This document shows positions 7,561-18,161 of a stretch of DNA of 59,861 nucleotides, piece after piece. The notes under the pieces were generated by a model. It was not told the origin of the DNA, did no database searches, and saw only the letters and a program-made list of their open reading frames with translations. Origin of the DNA: Gammaproteobacteria bacterium (GTDB taxonomy: Bacteria > Pseudomonadota > Gammaproteobacteria > Burkholderiales > Burkholderiaceae_D); the NCBI GenBank assembly GCA_903970185.1, contig CAJCIC010000095.1, forward strand, positions 1 through 59,861. Direction: 5' to 3'. The position numbers and the translations under genes were made by a program. Every line of letters starts with the position of its first letter. The stretch's first letter is position 1.

Positions 7561-10273
7561 GCGCGTCAATCTTGGCTTCCTCGCTGATTTCCCGGGGAAC
7601 CACTTTCAGGGGCAGTGCGATGACGAAGCGCGCGCCCTTGGCGACGTGCGTGTCGGCGGTCAAATCGCCGCCATGGGCACGCACCAGCGCGCGCGAGATG
7701 GCAAGACCCAAACCGATGCCGTTTACCGCCGATTCCGGATGGCCGCGCACGAACTTCTCGAAAAGACGCTCGGCATCTCCAGGCGGCAGCCCCGGCCCGT
7801 CATCTTCGACGACGACATGAAGCTGCGACCCATGGTGCAAGCTGCGAATGGTGATGGTGCTTGAGGGTGGCGTGTACTTGATCGCGTTTTCGATCAGGTT
7901 GGAGAGGACGCGCTCGATCAACACGGCGTCGATATAGACCAGCTCTTCGGCATCTTCAAGGAAGACGCCAACCTGATGTCCCTGAAGCTGCAGCCTGAGC
8001 GAGCCCAGCGCGCTGCCAACAACTTCGCCCAGCGGCTGCCACTGGCAATTCAGGTGCGTGTCGCCGCTTGCGATGCGCGCCATGTCAAGCAGGTTGGTGA
8101 GTAGCGCACTCATGCGATGGGCCTGGTCGACGATGCCCCGGGCAAGTGCCAGCTGCTCGTCCCTGATTGGCGGAGATGATGAAGCCAGGCTTTCGGCGAG
8201 CCCGACCACCGCCGCAAGCGGCGTGCGCAGGTCGTGCGAGAGTGCCGACAGGAGCGAATTTCGCAGCTTTTCTGATTCGATCGAGATCACCGCACTTTGT
8301 GCCACCTCGACGTAGTGAACGCGCTCAAGCGCGATGCCGATCAAGGCAGCAAAGGTCCTGAGCTGGCGCGCCTGTTCGGGCACCATCAGGTAGCGCCGCG
8401 CGCGCGGCTTCACAGCCAGTACGCCGCGCACGCGCGTGGGCGCAACCAGGGGCAGATAGAGAAACGAGCTCTTCGGTAGCGTGTCGGTGCCAAGGCCTGC
8501 GGGCAGGCGGTGATCAAATGCCCAGGCGGCAATGGCGGGCTCGAAATCCTGCCTCTGGTTGAGCACATCGGGGATGGCCAGACGATCGCCGGCACGCGCT
8601 TCGATGACGATGGCTTCGGCGCGAAAGGTGCCCTCGATGGTGCGCGTACTGATGCTCTCGACGTCATCGGCACGCAGCGCCGCAGAGAGCTCACGGGCGA
8701 ACTCGTAGAGGGAGCGTGCGCGCTCTTCACGATGGGCGGCGACGCGAACCTGATAGCGCAGTCGCGCCGTGAGTTCGGCGATCATCACGCCTACGGAAAG
8801 CATGACGACAAACGTGACCAGATCCTGGTAGTTGTCGACCGCGAACGAAAAGCGTGGCGGCACAAAGAAAAAATCGTACGATGCGACGTTCAGAAAGGCG
8901 GCAAGGACCGCCGGGTTGCGGCCATAGCGCATGGCTACCAGCGCGACCGTCATGACAAACAGCATGGCGGTGTTGGTCACATGCAGGTACGGAAAGAGCG
9001 GCAAGGCGATCGCCGTGGTCAGAACCGAGGCGAAAGCCGCTGCGAAATGGGCATTGCGCGTGTTGATCACCTTGTGTTCAAAGCGTGCGCCGGTATCGAG
9101 CGCGTGCTCCTGCGCCGGGCTTGCCCCTCGCGCAGTGGCCATGTCGATGAGATCGACATCGGGTGCATTTTTCGCGATGCTTTGCGCCACCGAAATCTGC
9201 CAGGGCCAATGCCGGTTCATTTGTCGCCCGACCACGACACGCGAGAGGTTTTGCGCGCGCGCGTAATCGATGATGACGCGGGCGGCATCGTCGCCTGAGA
9301 GAATCGCGGTCTTGGCGCCAAGCGTTCCGGCCAGATTGACTGCGCCTAGCACCCGGTCGCGTGCGGCTGGCGCGAGCCGCTGCAGCTTGGGGGTTTCGAC
9401 GTAGACGGCGTGCCAGCCAACGTCAAGTTCGGCGGCAAGGCGCGCAGCGCTTCTGACCAGCAACTCGTCTCCGGCGTTCGGGCCGATGCAGCAAAGCAGT
9501 GATGCCTTGGTCTTCCAGACTTCCGAGATCGCCTTCTCGACGCGATAGCTCTGCACGTCGCTCTCGACGCGCTCGGCGGTTCGCCTGAGCGCAAGTTCTC
9601 TTAATGCAAGCAGATTGCCCGAGCGAAAGAAATTCTTGGCCGCCCGATCAGCCTGCTCCATCTCGTAGACGCGCCCGCTTTGCAAGCGCTTTAAGAGCTC
9701 ATCGGTGGGCAAATCGACGAGGATCACCTCGCTGGCCGTGTCAAAGAAGGTGTCAGGCACGGTCTCGGCAACACGAACGCCGGTGATGCCCTGAACGACA
9801 TCGCGAAGACTCTCCAGGTGCTGCACGTTCAGGGCGGTGAAGACGTCGATGCCGGCGGCTAGCAACTCTTCGACATCCTGCCAGCGTTTCGGATGGCGGC
9901 TGCCTGGCAGATTGGTATGGGCCAACTCGTCGACCAGTATCAATTGCGGATGGCGTACGAGTGCCGCGTCGAGGTCGAACTCGGTTAGGATGCGGCCGTT
10001 GATCTCGATATTTTTCAGCGGCAGCGACGGCAGGTTGGCGCTTTCGAGCACCGCCAGCGTCTCGGCCCGGTCGTGGCTTTCAATAAAGCCGATGACGACG
10101 TCTTGGCCGGCTTCTTTCAGGCTCCGGCCGGCAAGCAGCATGGCGTAGGTTTTGCCAACGCCAGCTGAGCCGCCGAAATAGATACGCAGACGTCCACGGC
10201 CCTCGCGCTGCTCGCGCTTTTTCAGATCGGCAAGCAGTGCGTCAGGATCAGGGCGCGCAGTCGCATCCAGCAT
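7553..10273 (-). CDS. kdpD: KdpD sensor histidine kinase
   Basis: A 906-aa membrane sensor kinase with the full KdpD layout. An N-terminal KdpD domain carries the Walker A motif GGSAGVGKT (residues 34-42). A universal-stress-like domain follows, then four closely spaced transmembrane helices (about 400-495), a GAF-like region, and the kinase core with phosphoacceptor His680 in SHDLRTPLAA. The HATPase motifs are NLIENAIKYT, DDGPGLPP and GIGLGLAIS. It senses K+ limitation and turgor and phosphorylates KdpE. The ATG at 10273 is used. It lies 18 bases after kdpC and overlaps kdpE. Confidence 0.95.
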   Translation of the reverse strand: MLDATARPDPDALLADLKKREQREGRGRLRIYFGGSAGVGKTYAMLLAGRSLKEAGQDVVIGFIESHDRAETLAVLESANLPSLPLKNIEINGRILTEFDLDAALVRHPQLILVDELAHTNLPGSRHPKRWQDVEELLAAGIDVFTALNVQHLESLRDVVQGITGVRVAETVPDTFFDTASEVILVDLPTDELLKRLQSGRVYEMEQADRAAKNFFRSGNLLALRELALRRTAERVESDVQSYRVEKAISEVWKTKASLLCCIGPNAGDELLVRSAARLAAELDVGWHAVYVETPKLQRLAPAARDRVLGAVNLAGTLGAKTAILSGDDAARVIIDYARAQNLSRVVVGRQMNRHWPWQISVAQSIAKNAPDVDLIDMATARGASPAQEHALDTGARFEHKVINTRNAHFAAAFASVLTTAIALPLFPYLHVTNTAMLFVMTVALVAMRYGRNPAVLAAFLNVASYDFFFVPPRFSFAVDNYQDLVTFVVMLSVGVMIAELTARLRYQVRVAAHREERARSLYEFARELSAALRADDVESISTRTIEGTFRAEAIVIEARAGDRLAIPDVLNQRQDFEPAIAAWAFDHRLPAGLGTDTLPKSSFLYLPLVAPTRVRGVLAVKPRARRYLMVPEQARQLRTFAALIGIALERVHYVEVAQSAVISIESEKLRNSLLSALSHDLRTPLAAVVGLAESLASSSPPIRDEQLALARGIVDQAHRMSALLTNLLDMARIASGDTHLNCQWQPLGEVVGSALGSLRLQLQGHQVGVFLEDAEELVYIDAVLIERVLSNLIENAIKYTPPSSTITIRSLHHGSQLHVVVEDDGPGLPPGDAERLFEKFVRGHPESAVNGIGLGLAISRALVRAHGGDLTADTHVAKGARFVIALPLKVVPREISEEAKIDAHV

Positions 10274-10291
10274 CAAGAGGTGAAAGGGAAG

Positions 10292-10858
10292 CTATTTGTG
10301 ATCGAGGTCGAGGTTGAGTTCGAGTACGTTCACGCGGGCCGGTCCCAAAAAGCCAAGTTGAGGGCCCTTTGTATGCTTTTCGATCAGTTCCTGCAAGTGT
10401 GCGGGATCGATGTTGCGCGCCTTGGCAACACGAGGAACCTGATAAAGCGCGGCGGCAACGGTAATTTCGGGATCAAGGCCGCTGGCTGATGCGCTGACGA
10501 GTTCGATCGGGACACCCTTGCCATTGCCTTGCTCGCTGCCAAGTGCACCCAGCCGTCCCTTCACGGCATCGACCAGCGCCGGATTGGTCGGGCCGAGATT
10601 GGAGCCGCCTGAGCCCAGGCCATTGCTTGGCTGCGGCGAGGTCGCCGAAGGACGTCCGAAAAAATGGGAGGGGTCGGTGTAGGTCTGGCCGATCAGGCTC
10701 GAGCCGAGGAGGTGACCGTCGCTAACGATCAGGCTGCCTTCTGCCTCATGCTTGAAAAAGGCCTGGCCAGCGAGCGTCACAAGAACGGGATAGACGATGC
10801 CGGTGATGATCGTGAGCAGGATCAGCATCACAAGCGCAGGACGAAGTTCGGTTTTCAT
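10292..10858 (-). CDS. kdpC: KdpC subunit of the K+-transporting ATPase
   Basis: A 188-aa protein with a single N-terminal transmembrane helix (about residues 7-30) followed by a periplasmic domain. Conserved KdpC sequence includes GSSLIGQ, FFGRPSAT and SNLGPTNP, and ASGLDPEITVAAALYQVPRVA near the C-terminus. KdpC is needed for assembly and high-affinity function of the KdpFABC pump in the inner membrane. It follows kdpB by 5 bases, so translation is probably coupled. Confidence 0.95.
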   Translation of the reverse strand: MKTELRPALVMLILLTIITGIVYPVLVTLAGQAFFKHEAEGSLIVSDGHLLGSSLIGQTYTDPSHFFGRPSATSPQPSNGLGSGGSNLGPTNPALVDAVKGRLGALGSEQGNGKGVPIELVSASASGLDPEITVAAALYQVPRVAKARNIDPAHLQELIEKHTKGPQLGFLGPARVNVLELNLDLDHK

Positions 10859-10863
10859 GGCAG

Positions 10864-12933
10864 TCAGACGAGATGGAGGGCGACCATGGCGACATCGATC
10901 GCCTTGATACCGAAAAATGGAACGATGAGGCCGCCAAGGCCGTAGATCAGCAGATTGCGGCGCAACAGCGCCGATGCGCCTATCGGGCGATAGGCAACAC
11001 CGCGCAGGGCAAGCGGAATCAGTACGACGATGATCAGCGCGTTGAAGATCACAGCCGAGAGAATCGCCGATTCAGGGCTGTGCAGGTGCATCACGTCGAG
11101 CACCTTGAGTTCCGGATACGTCACCGCAAACGCCGCAGGAATGATGGCAAAGTACTTGGCGACGTCATTGGCAATGGAAAATGTCGTCAGTGCCCCGCGC
11201 GTGATCAGCATCTGCTTGCCGATCGCCACGACCTCGATCAGCTTGGTCGGATTCGAGTCGAGATCGACCATGTTGCCGGCTTCCTTGGCTGCCTGCGTGC
11301 CGCTATTCATCGCCAGGGCGACATCGGCCTGTGCCAGCGCCGGGGCGTCATTGGTGCCATCGCCTGTCATGGCAACGAGGCGCCCGTCGCTTTGGGCGTC
11401 GCGAATCAGCTTGAGCTTGGCTTCAGGTGTGGCCTCGGCCATGAATTCGTCGACACCGGCCTCGGCTGCGATCGCGGCTGCGGTGAGACGATTGTCGCCT
11501 GTGATCATGACCGTGCGAATGCCCATGCGGCGCAGCTCGGCAAAGCGCTCGCGCATGCCGCTCTTGACGATGTCCTTGAGCTCGATGACGCCAAGGACGC
11601 GAGAATCCTCGATCACGACAAGCGGCGTCGCGCCGCGGCGACCGACGTCATCGCTTGAGTTTCTTGCCTCAAGCGGAAAGGCCGCCTTGCGCGCGGCGCA
11701 ATAGGCCTCGATGGCATCGACCGAGCCCTTCCTGATCTGGCGCGCGCCGATGTCAACGCCGCTCATTCTCGCCTGCGCCGAAAACGGGATGAAGGTCATC
11801 TCGTCGAGATTGACGATCTCGCTCGCATTGATGCGATGCTCGCGTTGGGCCAAAACCACGATGCTGCGTCCTTCAGGCGTTTCATCGGCGTGTGAGGCAA
11901 GGGTTGCGGCGCGCACCAGATCTTCGATGGCAACGCCAGGCGCTGGCCAGAAGGTGGTGGCCTGGCGATTGCCAAGCGTGATGGTTCCGGTCTTGTCCAG
12001 AAGCAGGACGTCGACGTCGCCGGCAGCTTCGACGGCGCGACCGGATTTGGCAATCACGTTGGCTAACAGCATGCGACCCATGCCGGCGACGCCGATGGCA
12101 GACAGCAAACCGCCAATCGTCGTCGGGATGAGGCAGACCAGCAGCGCGACGAGCACGGTGATCGAGACCGGCTGGCCCGCTTGCGCAGCCTTCACGGAAA
12201 AGAGCGAAAACGGCAGGAGCGTCACCGTTGCCAGAAGCAGAATCAGGGTCAGGCTGACAAGCAGGATGGTCAGTGCGATTTCGTTGGGCGTCTTCTGGCG
12301 CTTGGCGCCTTCGACCATCGAGATCATGCGATCGAGAAACGATTCTCCCGGGTTTGCCGTGACGCGCACGACGAGCCAATCGGAAAGGATGCGCGTACCG
12401 CCTGTGACCGATGAAAAGTCGCCCCCGGCCTCGCGGATGACCGATGCCGACTCGCCGGTGATCGCGCTTTCGTCGACCGAGGCCACGCCTTCGATGACTT
12501 CGCCATCGGCAGGCACGGTGTCGCCAGCGACCACAAAGTAGACGTCGTCACGGCGCAAATCGCCGCTTGCGATCGCGACGGCCTTGGCGCCGTAGTGCGG
12601 TGCCGTGAGCTTTTGCGCGGTGCTGGTCTTCTTGATGCTGCGCAGCGATGCCGCTTGCGCCTTGCTGCGCCCCTCGGCGAGCGCCTCGGCGAAGTTCGCA
12701 AAGATGACGGTGAACCAGAGCCAGAGCGAGACCGCGAGGATGAACATCGCGTTCGCCTCGCCATGGCCAGAAAGCGCCTGGAGCCAAAGCGCCGTGGTCA
12801 GGAAGCTGCCGACGTAGACGACGAACATCACCGGATTCTTGATCTGGACGGCCGGGCTGAGCTTTTTGAGCGAATCAAGGGCTGCAGGCGCCATCAAGGC
12901 GCGATCGAAGATTCCACTTGCTGGGAGGGCCAT
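10864..12933 (-). CDS. kdpB: KdpB P-type ATPase catalytic subunit
   Basis: A 689-aa P-type ATPase. The phosphorylated Asp313 lies in [10 protein letters not shown], and the actuator motif is TGES (about residues 159-162). The hinge and metal-binding [12 protein letters not shown] is near residue 530, and several transmembrane helices flank the cytoplasmic domains. It hydrolyses ATP to drive K+ uptake through KdpA. It lies 9 bases downstream of kdpA with AGGA before its start. Full length for the family, with no sign of damage. Confidence 0.97.
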   Translation of the reverse strand: MALPASGIFDRALMAPAALDSLKKLSPAVQIKNPVMFVVYVGSFLTTALWLQALSGHGEANAMFILAVSLWLWFTVIFANFAEALAEGRSKAQAASLRSIKKTSTAQKLTAPHYGAKAVAIASGDLRRDDVYFVVAGDTVPADGEVIEGVASVDESAITGESASVIREAGGDFSSVTGGTRILSDWLVVRVTANPGESFLDRMISMVEGAKRQKTPNEIALTILLVSLTLILLLATVTLLPFSLFSVKAAQAGQPVSITVLVALLVCLIPTTIGGLLSAIGVAGMGRMLLANVIAKSGRAVEAAGDVDVLLLDKTGTITLGNRQATTFWPAPGVAIEDLVRAATLASHADETPEGRSIVVLAQREHRINASEIVNLDEMTFIPFSAQARMSGVDIGARQIRKGSVDAIEAYCAARKAAFPLEARNSSDDVGRRGATPLVVIEDSRVLGVIELKDIVKSGMRERFAELRRMGIRTVMITGDNRLTAAAIAAEAGVDEFMAEATPEAKLKLIRDAQSDGRLVAMTGDGTNDAPALAQADVALAMNSGTQAAKEAGNMVDLDSNPTKLIEVVAIGKQMLITRGALTTFSIANDVAKYFAIIPAAFAVTYPELKVLDVMHLHSPESAILSAVIFNALIIVVLIPLALRGVAYRPIGASALLRRNLLIYGLGGLIVPFFGIKAIDVAMVALHLV

Positions 12934-12942
12934 GCGAATTTC

Positions 12943-14727
12943 CTAGTGCGCGTGCAGGAGCTGCAGCTGTTCGACGATCGGGCCAAGCGCCAATGCCGGG
13001 ATGTAGGTCAGGGCACCGACCAAGAGCACGGTCGAGAGCAGCATTGCAATGAAGAGGGTGGCGTGCGTGGGCAGCGTTCCTGCGCCAGGCTCGATGCGTT
13101 TTTTGCAGGCAAGCGAGCCCGCCACGGCGAGAACCGGCACGATCACGCCAAAGCGACCAAAGCACACGGCGATGCCGAGCATGATGTTGTAGAACGGCGT
13201 GTTGGTGGATAAGCCTGCAAAGGCACTGCCGTTGTTGTTCGCAGCAGACGAGAAGGCGTAGAGGATTTCCGAAAATCCGTGCGCGCCGGGGTTGGCTATG
13301 CCGGCCTGGCCGGCATCGGTCACAACCGCGATGGCCGTCAGGATCAGCACGAAAAACGGCGTGACGAGGATGGCAAGCGAGGTCATCTTCATGTCGAAGC
13401 TCTCGATCTTCTTGCCGATGTATTCGGGCGTGCGCCCGATCATCAGGCCGGCCACGAAGACGGCAACCACGGCATACATCAGCATGCCGTAAAGACCCGA
13501 GCCGACGCCGCCAAAGACCACCTCGCCGAACTGGATCAGCCACATCGGCGCGAGTCCGCCAAGCGGCATGAACGAGTCGTGCATGGCGTTGACAGCGCCA
13601 CACGATGCAGCGGTCGTGATCGCCGCGAAAAGCGCCGAGGCAACGACGCCAAAACGCGTCTCCTTGCCTTCCATGTTGCCGCCGGACAGATCAATGCCAA
13701 GGCCGCCAAGGAGCGGGTTGGCGTGCGTCTCGGCCCAGATGGCAAGCGCCGCCATGGCGACAAAGAGCAAAGCCATCGAAATATAAATGGCAATCCCCTG
13801 GCGCATGTCGCCAACCATCTTGCCAAACGTGATGCAAAGCGCCGCCGGAATCAGAAAGATCGAAAGCATCTGCATGAAATTCGACAACGGCGTCGGGTTT
13901 TCATACGGATGTGCCGAATTGGCGTTGTAGTAGCCGCCGCCATTGGTGCCAACCATCTTGATGGCCTCCTGGGACGCGACAGGGCCCATCGGCAGGACCT
14001 GTTCGCTGGTGGTCGCAGGGTCGGTCAGGGCATTGCCCTTGTCGTCCTTGAGCGGCGCGCCACTGGCGTCAAGACGCGGGTTGTCGTAGTGCGTGACTTC
14101 AAGTGTCGTTGCCGTCAGATCCGGGCCGAAGTTCTGCACCACGCCCTGGCCCATGAGGAAAATCGCGAACACGAATGCAAGCGGCATGAGCAGGTACAAA
14201 GTGACGCGCGACAGGTCGCGCCAGAAGTTGCCGATGGTCGCTGTCGTGCGCCTTGCAAATCCACGGATCAGTGCGAACGCAACGGCAATGCCTGTTGCCG
14301 CCGAGAGGAAGTTCTGCACCGCAAGGCCGAGCATCTGCGTCATGCGGCTCATCACCGTCTCGCCGCCATAGGATTGCCAGTCGGTGTTGGTGATGAAACT
14401 CAATGCCGTATTGAACGCCAGGTCGACCGATGGCGCCGCAAGCTGCGCAGGGTTCAAAGGCAGGAAACCCTGCATGCGCTGCAATGCGTAGAGCACCAAT
14501 GCGCCGGCGCAATTGAAGACCAGCACGGCGATGGCGTACTGGCTCCAGGCCATCTCGCCAAACGATGAGCGGCCGCACACGGCCTCAAGCCCCGATTCGA
14601 GCGCGGCCAGCACCCGCGGCAGCGGCGCGTCCGAGGCGAGGCGGGCGAGCCAGTGTCCGACGGGAACGCTAAGCACCACGAGCGCGACGGCAAAGGCCAA
14701 TAGGAGAAGCTGATCACCTGTGCCCAT
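12943..14727 (-). CDS. kdpA: KdpA K+-translocating subunit
   Basis: A polytopic membrane protein of 594 aa with about ten transmembrane segments. It carries the four pore-like repeats typical of KdpA, including [34 protein letters not shown] and [14 protein letters not shown]. It binds and translocates K+ and belongs to the superfamily of K+ transporters. The start at 14727 ([10 protein letters not shown]) shares its A with the stop of kdpF (TGATG), so translation is coupled. The frame upstream of this ATG overlaps kdpF and is not KdpA-like. Confidence 0.97.
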   Translation of the reverse strand: MGTGDQLLLLAFAVALVVLSVPVGHWLARLASDAPLPRVLAALESGLEAVCGRSSFGEMAWSQYAIAVLVFNCAGALVLYALQRMQGFLPLNPAQLAAPSVDLAFNTALSFITNTDWQSYGGETVMSRMTQMLGLAVQNFLSAATGIAVAFALIRGFARRTTATIGNFWRDLSRVTLYLLMPLAFVFAIFLMGQGVVQNFGPDLTATTLEVTHYDNPRLDASGAPLKDDKGNALTDPATTSEQVLPMGPVASQEAIKMVGTNGGGYYNANSAHPYENPTPLSNFMQMLSIFLIPAALCITFGKMVGDMRQGIAIYISMALLFVAMAALAIWAETHANPLLGGLGIDLSGGNMEGKETRFGVVASALFAAITTAASCGAVNAMHDSFMPLGGLAPMWLIQFGEVVFGGVGSGLYGMLMYAVVAVFVAGLMIGRTPEYIGKKIESFDMKMTSLAILVTPFFVLILTAIAVVTDAGQAGIANPGAHGFSEILYAFSSAANNNGSAFAGLSTNTPFYNIMLGIAVCFGRFGVIVPVLAVAGSLACKKRIEPGAGTLPTHATLFIAMLLSTVLLVGALTYIPALALGPIVEQLQLLHAH

Positions 14728-14816
14728 CAGAAATCCTCCGCGCGAAAGAGGACGACGAGCAGGTAGACAAAAAGCAGCGCGGAGACGATCGCCCCAAGTA
14801 CATAGAAGGCGCTCAT
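14727..14816 (-). CDS. kdpF: KdpF small subunit, 29 aa
   Basis: A 29-aa reading frame, [20 protein letters not shown] and then VVLFRAEDF, forms one hydrophobic helix with a charged end. This is the hallmark of KdpF, the small subunit that stabilises the KdpABC complex. It overlaps kdpA by one base (TGATG) and the small gene before it by ATGA. It sits at its standard place immediately before kdpA and is too short for ordinary gene callers. Confidence 0.9.
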   Translation of the reverse strand: MSAFYVLGAIVSALLFVYLLVVLFRAEDF

Positions 14817-14905
14817 GGACGCCGCCCGGTGCGCTCGCAAAGGCGCACGAATCCCACCAGCGCGGCGAAGAACGCCACAATCAGCACAACGTAGAGAACA
14901 TCCAT
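14813..14905 (-). CDS. Single-helix membrane microprotein heading the kdp operon, 30 aa
   Basis: The frame [20 protein letters not shown] followed by [10 protein letters not shown] predicts one transmembrane helix and a positively charged cytoplasmic tail. It ends in an ATGA overlap with kdpF, which argues for real translation as the first cistron. Small single-helix proteins at this place are seen in other kdp operons, but the function of this one is not known to me. A role as accessory subunit or regulator of KdpFABC or KdpD is inference. Confidence 0.7.
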   Translation of the reverse strand: MDVLYVVLIVAFFAALVGFVRLCERTGRRP

Positions 14906-15037
14906 GCGATCAGTCCGCTCATTTTTCATGCAATGGCCGTGCAAAGGCGCAGGCAAATTGCAACGAGGAGGTTAGCGGGACTGTCGTAGAGACGGTGTAT
15001 AGCTTATGGCCGGTGCCAGGAACCGCGAGGCGGGCTA

Positions 15038-15059
15038 CCCCGGGCGGTCGCCGCCGGGG
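15038..15059. other. GC-rich hairpin between kdp operon and hydrolase gene
   Basis: CCCCGGGCGG, loop TCG, CCGCCGGGG form a very stable stem with one bulged G. It lies just past the stop of the minus-strand hydrolase gene. No run of T follows on either strand, so a role as intrinsic terminator is not certain. Confidence 0.45.
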
Positions 15060-15073
15060 CGCGGGCAGAAACG

Positions 15074-16000
15074 CTAGCTTGGCTTGCCGATATGATCGAC
15101 AAAGCCCGAAAGCGTGGCAAGAAACGCATCCTTCTGATCGAACATGACGAAGTGCCGGGCTGGAGTGATCGAGACGACTTCCAGCTTTGGCGTGCCGGCC
15201 ATCAAGGTGCGATAGTAGGCGACCTTGTCGGCTTCGGTGTGCGGTGGCGTCATGCGCGCACCGTCGGCCGGGTTAAAGGGGGTAATCAAGAGCACAGGCA
15301 CCGTGATCGCAGGCAGGGCGGGCCTGAAGTCAAGCGTCAGGTCCTCGCCCAGATATTGCGCCGTCGCGTCGGGGTCGCTGCGGGCGAGCATCGTACCGAC
15401 CTTGTTGGCCATGTCCGGATCCATCACCGCCGACGCGCTGGCGTAATCCATCTGCTGCCTGGCGAAAGCCTCTTTCGAGTCGGTGCGCATCTTCTCTCGT
15501 GCCGAGAGGCCAAGATCGCCACGACGCTCGCGCGGCATGTCTTCCGTTCCCGGGAAGACCGGTAGCCCCTCGACGGTCACGATGCCTGAGATCAGGTCGG
15601 AGTGGCTGGTCGCAAAGAGCAGGGCGAGCGTGCCGCCAAGGCTATGGCCGACGATGATCGGATGATCAAGGTGCTTTTCGGTGATCAGCTTGGCAAGCGC
15701 AGCATCGGCCAGGTCGATGTAGCCGGTCTTTTGCTCCGGTGGTGCCATGCCGTCAAAGCCAGGCAGGGTCACGACGTAGACGATATGGTTCGGCGCGAAC
15801 CTGGCGACGCTGCTCGCCCAGGTCCAGCTTCCCGCAGCCAGCCCGGGGATGAAAATGATCGGCGAGCCTTGCGTGCCGTATTGCTTGACGTGAAGCGTGT
15901 CGACCATGCCATCGGACATCATCGGTGGCATCTCCTGGGCAAAAAGCGGCGCGCAGACGAAGACGGCAAAAAGGGCAATCCAGACGCGTATTGTTTTCAT
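15074..16000 (-). CDS. Secreted alpha/beta hydrolase, 308 aa
   Basis: The signal peptide MKTIRVWIALFAVFVCAPLF-AQ predicts export. The alpha/beta hydrolase core shows an oxyanion-type IPGLAAGSWTW, nucleophile Ser120 in GHSLGG, and a likely catalytic His in TPARHFVMFDQ near residue 283. Similar to general esterases or lipases of the family; the substrate cannot be read from sequence. It is transcribed toward the kdp operon but separate from it, and diverges from dsbD. Confidence 0.8.
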   Translation of the reverse strand: MKTIRVWIALFAVFVCAPLFAQEMPPMMSDGMVDTLHVKQYGTQGSPIIFIPGLAAGSWTWASSVARFAPNHIVYVVTLPGFDGMAPPEQKTGYIDLADAALAKLITEKHLDHPIIVGHSLGGTLALLFATSHSDLISGIVTVEGLPVFPGTEDMPRERRGDLGLSAREKMRTDSKEAFARQQMDYASASAVMDPDMANKVGTMLARSDPDATAQYLGEDLTLDFRPALPAITVPVLLITPFNPADGARMTPPHTEADKVAYYRTLMAGTPKLEVVSITPARHFVMFDQKDAFLATLSGFVDHIGKPS

Positions 16001-16172
16001 GTGTTTTTCTGGGTGGATGAGGGCAAGGGGTTCGACTGGCTGAAGTTAGGCGCGGTTCCTCGCAAATCCTTACAGCGCTCAAGGCCGCGCCTGCGCTGGG
16101 TAGATGTGCCAAGCCGGGGCCAACCGCGCTGACCCTCGGATTTCGGCCGATCGGATAAAATGTCGGGCGTTG

Positions 16173-16197
16173 GAAACGTTGCCCGAAACGTTGCCCG
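16173..16197 (+). repeat. 12-bp perfect tandem duplication upstream of dsbD
   Basis: GAAACGTTGCCC occurs twice in direct succession (16173-16184 and 16185-16196), about 70 bases before the dsbD start. It is non-coding under the start chosen for dsbD. It may be slippage or a pair of protein-binding sites. Confidence 0.6.
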
Positions 16198-16262
16198 TAG
16201 GGGCGCCTCCAACAGCTCGATGCACCACGAATTCGGTTTTGCGAACGACTCAGAGGCCCTGC

Positions 16263-18143
16263 ATGCGGCAGCAGCACCGGTTGACTCAAGGCGATGTCTG
16301 GCAGTCTCGCGCAATCTGTCGCGCGATGGTCGCTTTCAGCCTAGTTATTTGTCTTTTCCTCGCGTTATCGCCAGGCCATGCGCGCGCGACGGATTTTCTT
16401 GATCCGGCGCAGGCGTTCCAGTTTTCCGCACAGATGGCCGATTCGACGCACGTCGATGTCCACTACAAGATCGCCAAGGGCTATTACCTCTACAAGGAGC
16501 GCTTCAGGTTCGCAACCGAATCGCCAGGCGTCAAGCTCGGTGAGCCGGCATTTCCGCCGGCCGAGGTGAAGTTTGACGAGACCTTCGGCAAGAACGTCGA
16601 GCACTATCGCGAGGACGTCACGGTTCGCATCCCTGTTGCAGGCAGCGGCCCCTTCACGCTGGTCTCGACCGCGCAAGGGTGTGCCGATGCCGGCCTTTGC
16701 TATCCGCCGCAGGAAGCGCGGGCATCCCTTGACACCCGGACGGGCGCGCCGCCTTTGGCAGGCGCTGCGAGCGCAACCGGGACGGCAAGTGGCGAGCGCC
16801 TGGGCGGCGAGATGGCATCGATCGAGGCCGCACTGCAAGGCGGCAACCTGTTCTGGATCGCCGTGCTGTTTGTCGGTCTCGGACTTTTGCTCTCGCTTAC
16901 GCCCTGTGTCTGGCCGATGTTCCCGATCCTGTCGTCGATCATCGCTGGTGATGCGGGCCTTTGCGAGACGGGTGCCACGGCGAGCAAGCTCAGACTGACC
17001 AAGATGCGCGGGCTGCTGCTCGCCGTGGCCTATTCGCTTGGCATCGCCGTGATCTATACCGGCCTTGGCGTTGCTGCCGGGCTGGCTGGCGAGGGCCTCG
17101 CGCAGGAACTGCAGCGCCCGGCTGTGCTCATCACCTTTGCCCTCGTGCTTGCGCTGCTGTCGTTATCGATGTTTGGTGTCTATCAGCTGCAAATGCCCGC
17201 GGCCTGGCAAAGCAGGCTCACCGCAGTGTCCGGGCGCGCCGAAGGCGGAAGGTTCATCGGCGTATTTTTCATGGGCGCCGCATCAGCGCTCGTCGTCGGT
17301 CCTTGCGTTGCAGCGCCCCTTGCCGGCGTCTTGCTCTACATCAGCCAGACGCACAATGTCTGGATCGGCGGCACGGCACTTTTCTCGCTCGCCATCGGCA
17401 TGTGTTTGCCGCTGCTTGTCCTTGGTGCCTCAGAAGGCGTGCTTCTGCCTCGCGCTGGCGCCTGGATGGAAGCTGTCAAGGGGACTTTTGGCGTGCTGCT
17501 CTTGGCCGTGGCGATCTGGATGGCTTCGCCTGTCCTTGCGCCGTCATTGACCCTGATGCTGTGGGCACTCCTGCTTGTGGTCAGTGCTGTTTTCATGCAT
17601 GCCTTTGACGCTTTGCCAAAGCCTGCAAGTGGCTGGCAGCGCCTGTGGAAAGGTGTCGGACTCCTGCTTTTCATCGTCGGCGTGGCGCAGGTCATCGGTG
17701 CTGCAACCGGCGCTGTCGATCCCCTAAAGCCGCTTGCCAATGTCGCTTTGCGCGATGACGGCCAAGGCAGCGCCGCTAAGTCTGCTATGCCCGCCTTTGA
17801 GGAAATTCATTCGATTTCCGAGCTTGACGCGAGGCTTGCCCGTGCCGACAAACCGATCCTTCTGGACTTCACGGCCGAGTGGTGCGTCGCCTGCAAGGAG
17901 ATGGAGCGCAACACGTATTCGGATCAACGGGTTGCAAGGAAGATGGCGGATTTCGTCCTCCTGAAGGCCGACGTCACCGCCAACTCGGACGACGAACGTG
18001 CGTTGATGAAGCGTTTTTCTCTTTTTGGCCCGCCGGGCATCATTCTCTTTGCGCAGGACGGCAAGCCGCTCAAGGGAGCCGCGGTGATCGGCTATCAGGG
18101 CCCGGACGCTTTCCTCACCAGCCTTCAGCGCGCGTTTTCCTAA
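16263..18143 (+). CDS. dsbD: DsbD thiol:disulfide interchange protein
   Basis: A 626-aa inner-membrane reductant carrier with three modules. After a signal peptide (residues about 22-45) comes the periplasmic alpha domain, with the Cys pair in GCADAGLCYPP. An eight-helix membrane domain follows, with its Cys pair in LTPCVWPMFP and GPCVAAPLAG. The C-terminal thioredoxin domain carries WCVAC (Cys541 and Cys544). Electrons pass from cytoplasmic thioredoxin to DsbC, DsbG and cytochrome c maturation proteins. The ATG at 16263 has GAGG before it and gives a normal signal peptide; the frame runs further upstream without family likeness. Confidence 0.95.
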   Translation: MRQQHRLTQGDVWQSRAICRAMVAFSLVICLFLALSPGHARATDFLDPAQAFQFSAQMADSTHVDVHYKIAKGYYLYKERFRFATESPGVKLGEPAFPPAEVKFDETFGKNVEHYREDVTVRIPVAGSGPFTLVSTAQGCADAGLCYPPQEARASLDTRTGAPPLAGAASATGTASGERLGGEMASIEAALQGGNLFWIAVLFVGLGLLLSLTPCVWPMFPILSSIIAGDAGLCETGATASKLRLTKMRGLLLAVAYSLGIAVIYTGLGVAAGLAGEGLAQELQRPAVLITFALVLALLSLSMFGVYQLQMPAAWQSRLTAVSGRAEGGRFIGVFFMGAASALVVGPCVAAPLAGVLLYISQTHNVWIGGTALFSLAIGMCLPLLVLGASEGVLLPRAGAWMEAVKGTFGVLLLAVAIWMASPVLAPSLTLMLWALLLVVSAVFMHAFDALPKPASGWQRLWKGVGLLLFIVGVAQVIGAATGAVDPLKPLANVALRDDGQGSAAKSAMPAFEEIHSISELDARLARADKPILLDFTAEWCVACKEMERNTYSDQRVARKMADFVLLKADVTANSDDERALMKRFSLFGPPGIILFAQDGKPLKGAAVIGYQGPDAFLTSLQRAFS

Positions 18144-18161
18144 GCGCGAGCGATTTTTTTC

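Noticed and set aside
13279..14568. 429-aa plus-strand ORF opposite kdpA
   Set aside because: A shadow of kdpA in a GC-rich genome; composition dominated by Arg, His and Asp, and no family match.
18141..18160. Intrinsic terminator after dsbD
   Set aside because: A run of seven T is present, but the stem before it is only about three base pairs.
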